From the NCBI GenBank assembly GCA_023395755.1, contig JAEWYG010000112.1, positions 1-5,445 of the forward strand: DNA of 5,445 nucleotides, given 5' to 3'. Below are positions 5,262 through 5,445 of this stretch, piece after piece. How positions within the stretch are numbered: position 1 is the first letter of the stretch; each line of letters opens with the position of its first letter. The notes beneath the pieces are model-generated. The model did not search any database and was not told where the DNA came from. It saw only the letters and a list, made by a program, of their open reading frames with translations. Source of the DNA: Actinomycetes bacterium. GTDB taxonomy: Bacteria > Actinomycetota > Coriobacteriia > Coriobacteriales > Eggerthellaceae. A program made the position numbers and the translations under genes.

Positions 5262-5445
5262 GCGCTGATTTCTCGTCAATTGTTGCACTACTTTCGTGTT
5301 TGTCGGCGGGCGTTGTCGGATGGTGCGCTTCTGGTATGTGGCTTGCTCGAAGGTTGGCTTTTGAGCAGCGGCGCACACTGCGTCAGAGTGCAGGGGTTGA
5401 GGTTGGGTCAAACGCTGATGCACATCTGCATGGTGTGTCGGGCGC
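5258..5445 (+). CDS. tadC: Probable TadC, second platform protein (5' part, cut by window end)
   Basis: GTG at 5258 overlaps the tadB stop as GTGA and opens a frame that stays open to the window edge: 62 complete codons plus two bases. The visible product has a hydrophobic segment at about residues 6-30 (SSIVALLSCLSAGVVGW and on), then a basic cytoplasmic stretch (ARRLAFEQRRTLRQ, 31-44) and a polar region. This is compatible with the N-terminus of a T2SF-family TadC, and position right after tadB is where tadC is expected. The T2SF domain itself lies beyond the window, so the name rests on synteny and the membrane segment. Ribosome binding candidates are GGAGG (5240-5244, rather far) or AGGGG (5246-5250, seven bases away). 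Confidence 0.7.
   Translation, partial: MSADFSSIVALLSCLSAGVVGWCASGMWLARRLAFEQRRTLRQSAGVEVGSNADAHLHGVSG

Noticed and set aside
828..5445. Alternative reading of the operon as a type II secretion or competence system
   Set aside because: The set CpaB, TadZ, TadA and TadB with this order is specific to Tad/Flp pili; type II and competence systems lack CpaB and TadZ.

Overview
The window carries the front part of a Tad/Flp (tight adherence, type IVc) pilus assembly operon on the + strand. Upstream lie the 3' tail of an unrelated gene, a rho-independent terminator and a tRNA-Val gene on the - strand. The operon order is cpaB/rcpC, tadZ/cpaE, tadA/cpaF, tadB, tadC. All five genes overlap (by 4, 13, 31 and 4 bases), and the last is cut by the window edge.

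The organism is most likely a monoderm, probably a mid-GC actinobacterium. No outer-membrane secretin (rcpA/cpaC) or rcpB lies between cpaB and tadZ, where diderm Tad loci normally carry them; the two genes share an ATGA. Residue patterns in TadA (Walker B of the form GECRG) and the encoded CCA on the tRNA fit this. A mid-GC member of the Coriobacteriia/Eggerthella group is my best guess, but this is inference and not a match to a known genome.

Layout. Bases 1-52 hold the end of an upstream + strand reading frame, followed by a strong terminator at 81-113. Bases 114-328 have no recognisable gene and contain a few small dyads. Bases 329-403 (- strand) are tRNA-Val with anticodon TAC, with a promoter candidate at 433-461. 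Bases 404-827 are AT-rich at first and may hold a small secreted or membrane-anchored protein at 605-778. The tad operon runs from 828 to the right edge.

How the genes work together (family knowledge): TadA is the cytoplasmic hexameric ATPase that powers pilus extension (and retraction in some systems). TadB and TadC form the inner-membrane platform on which TadA acts. TadZ is a MinD/ParA-like protein that positions the complex, often at a pole. CpaB is a membrane-anchored SAF-domain protein on the outer face of the membrane. The Flp pilin, prepilin peptidase (TadV/CpaA) and pseudopilins TadE/TadF are not in the window and probably lie to the right or elsewhere.

The system itself is known. 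The less ordinary points are the TadZ ATPase site with substitutions at two signature positions, its long disordered linker and basic tail, a CxxC motif in the TadA N-terminal region, and the small unrecognised reading frame just ahead of the operon.
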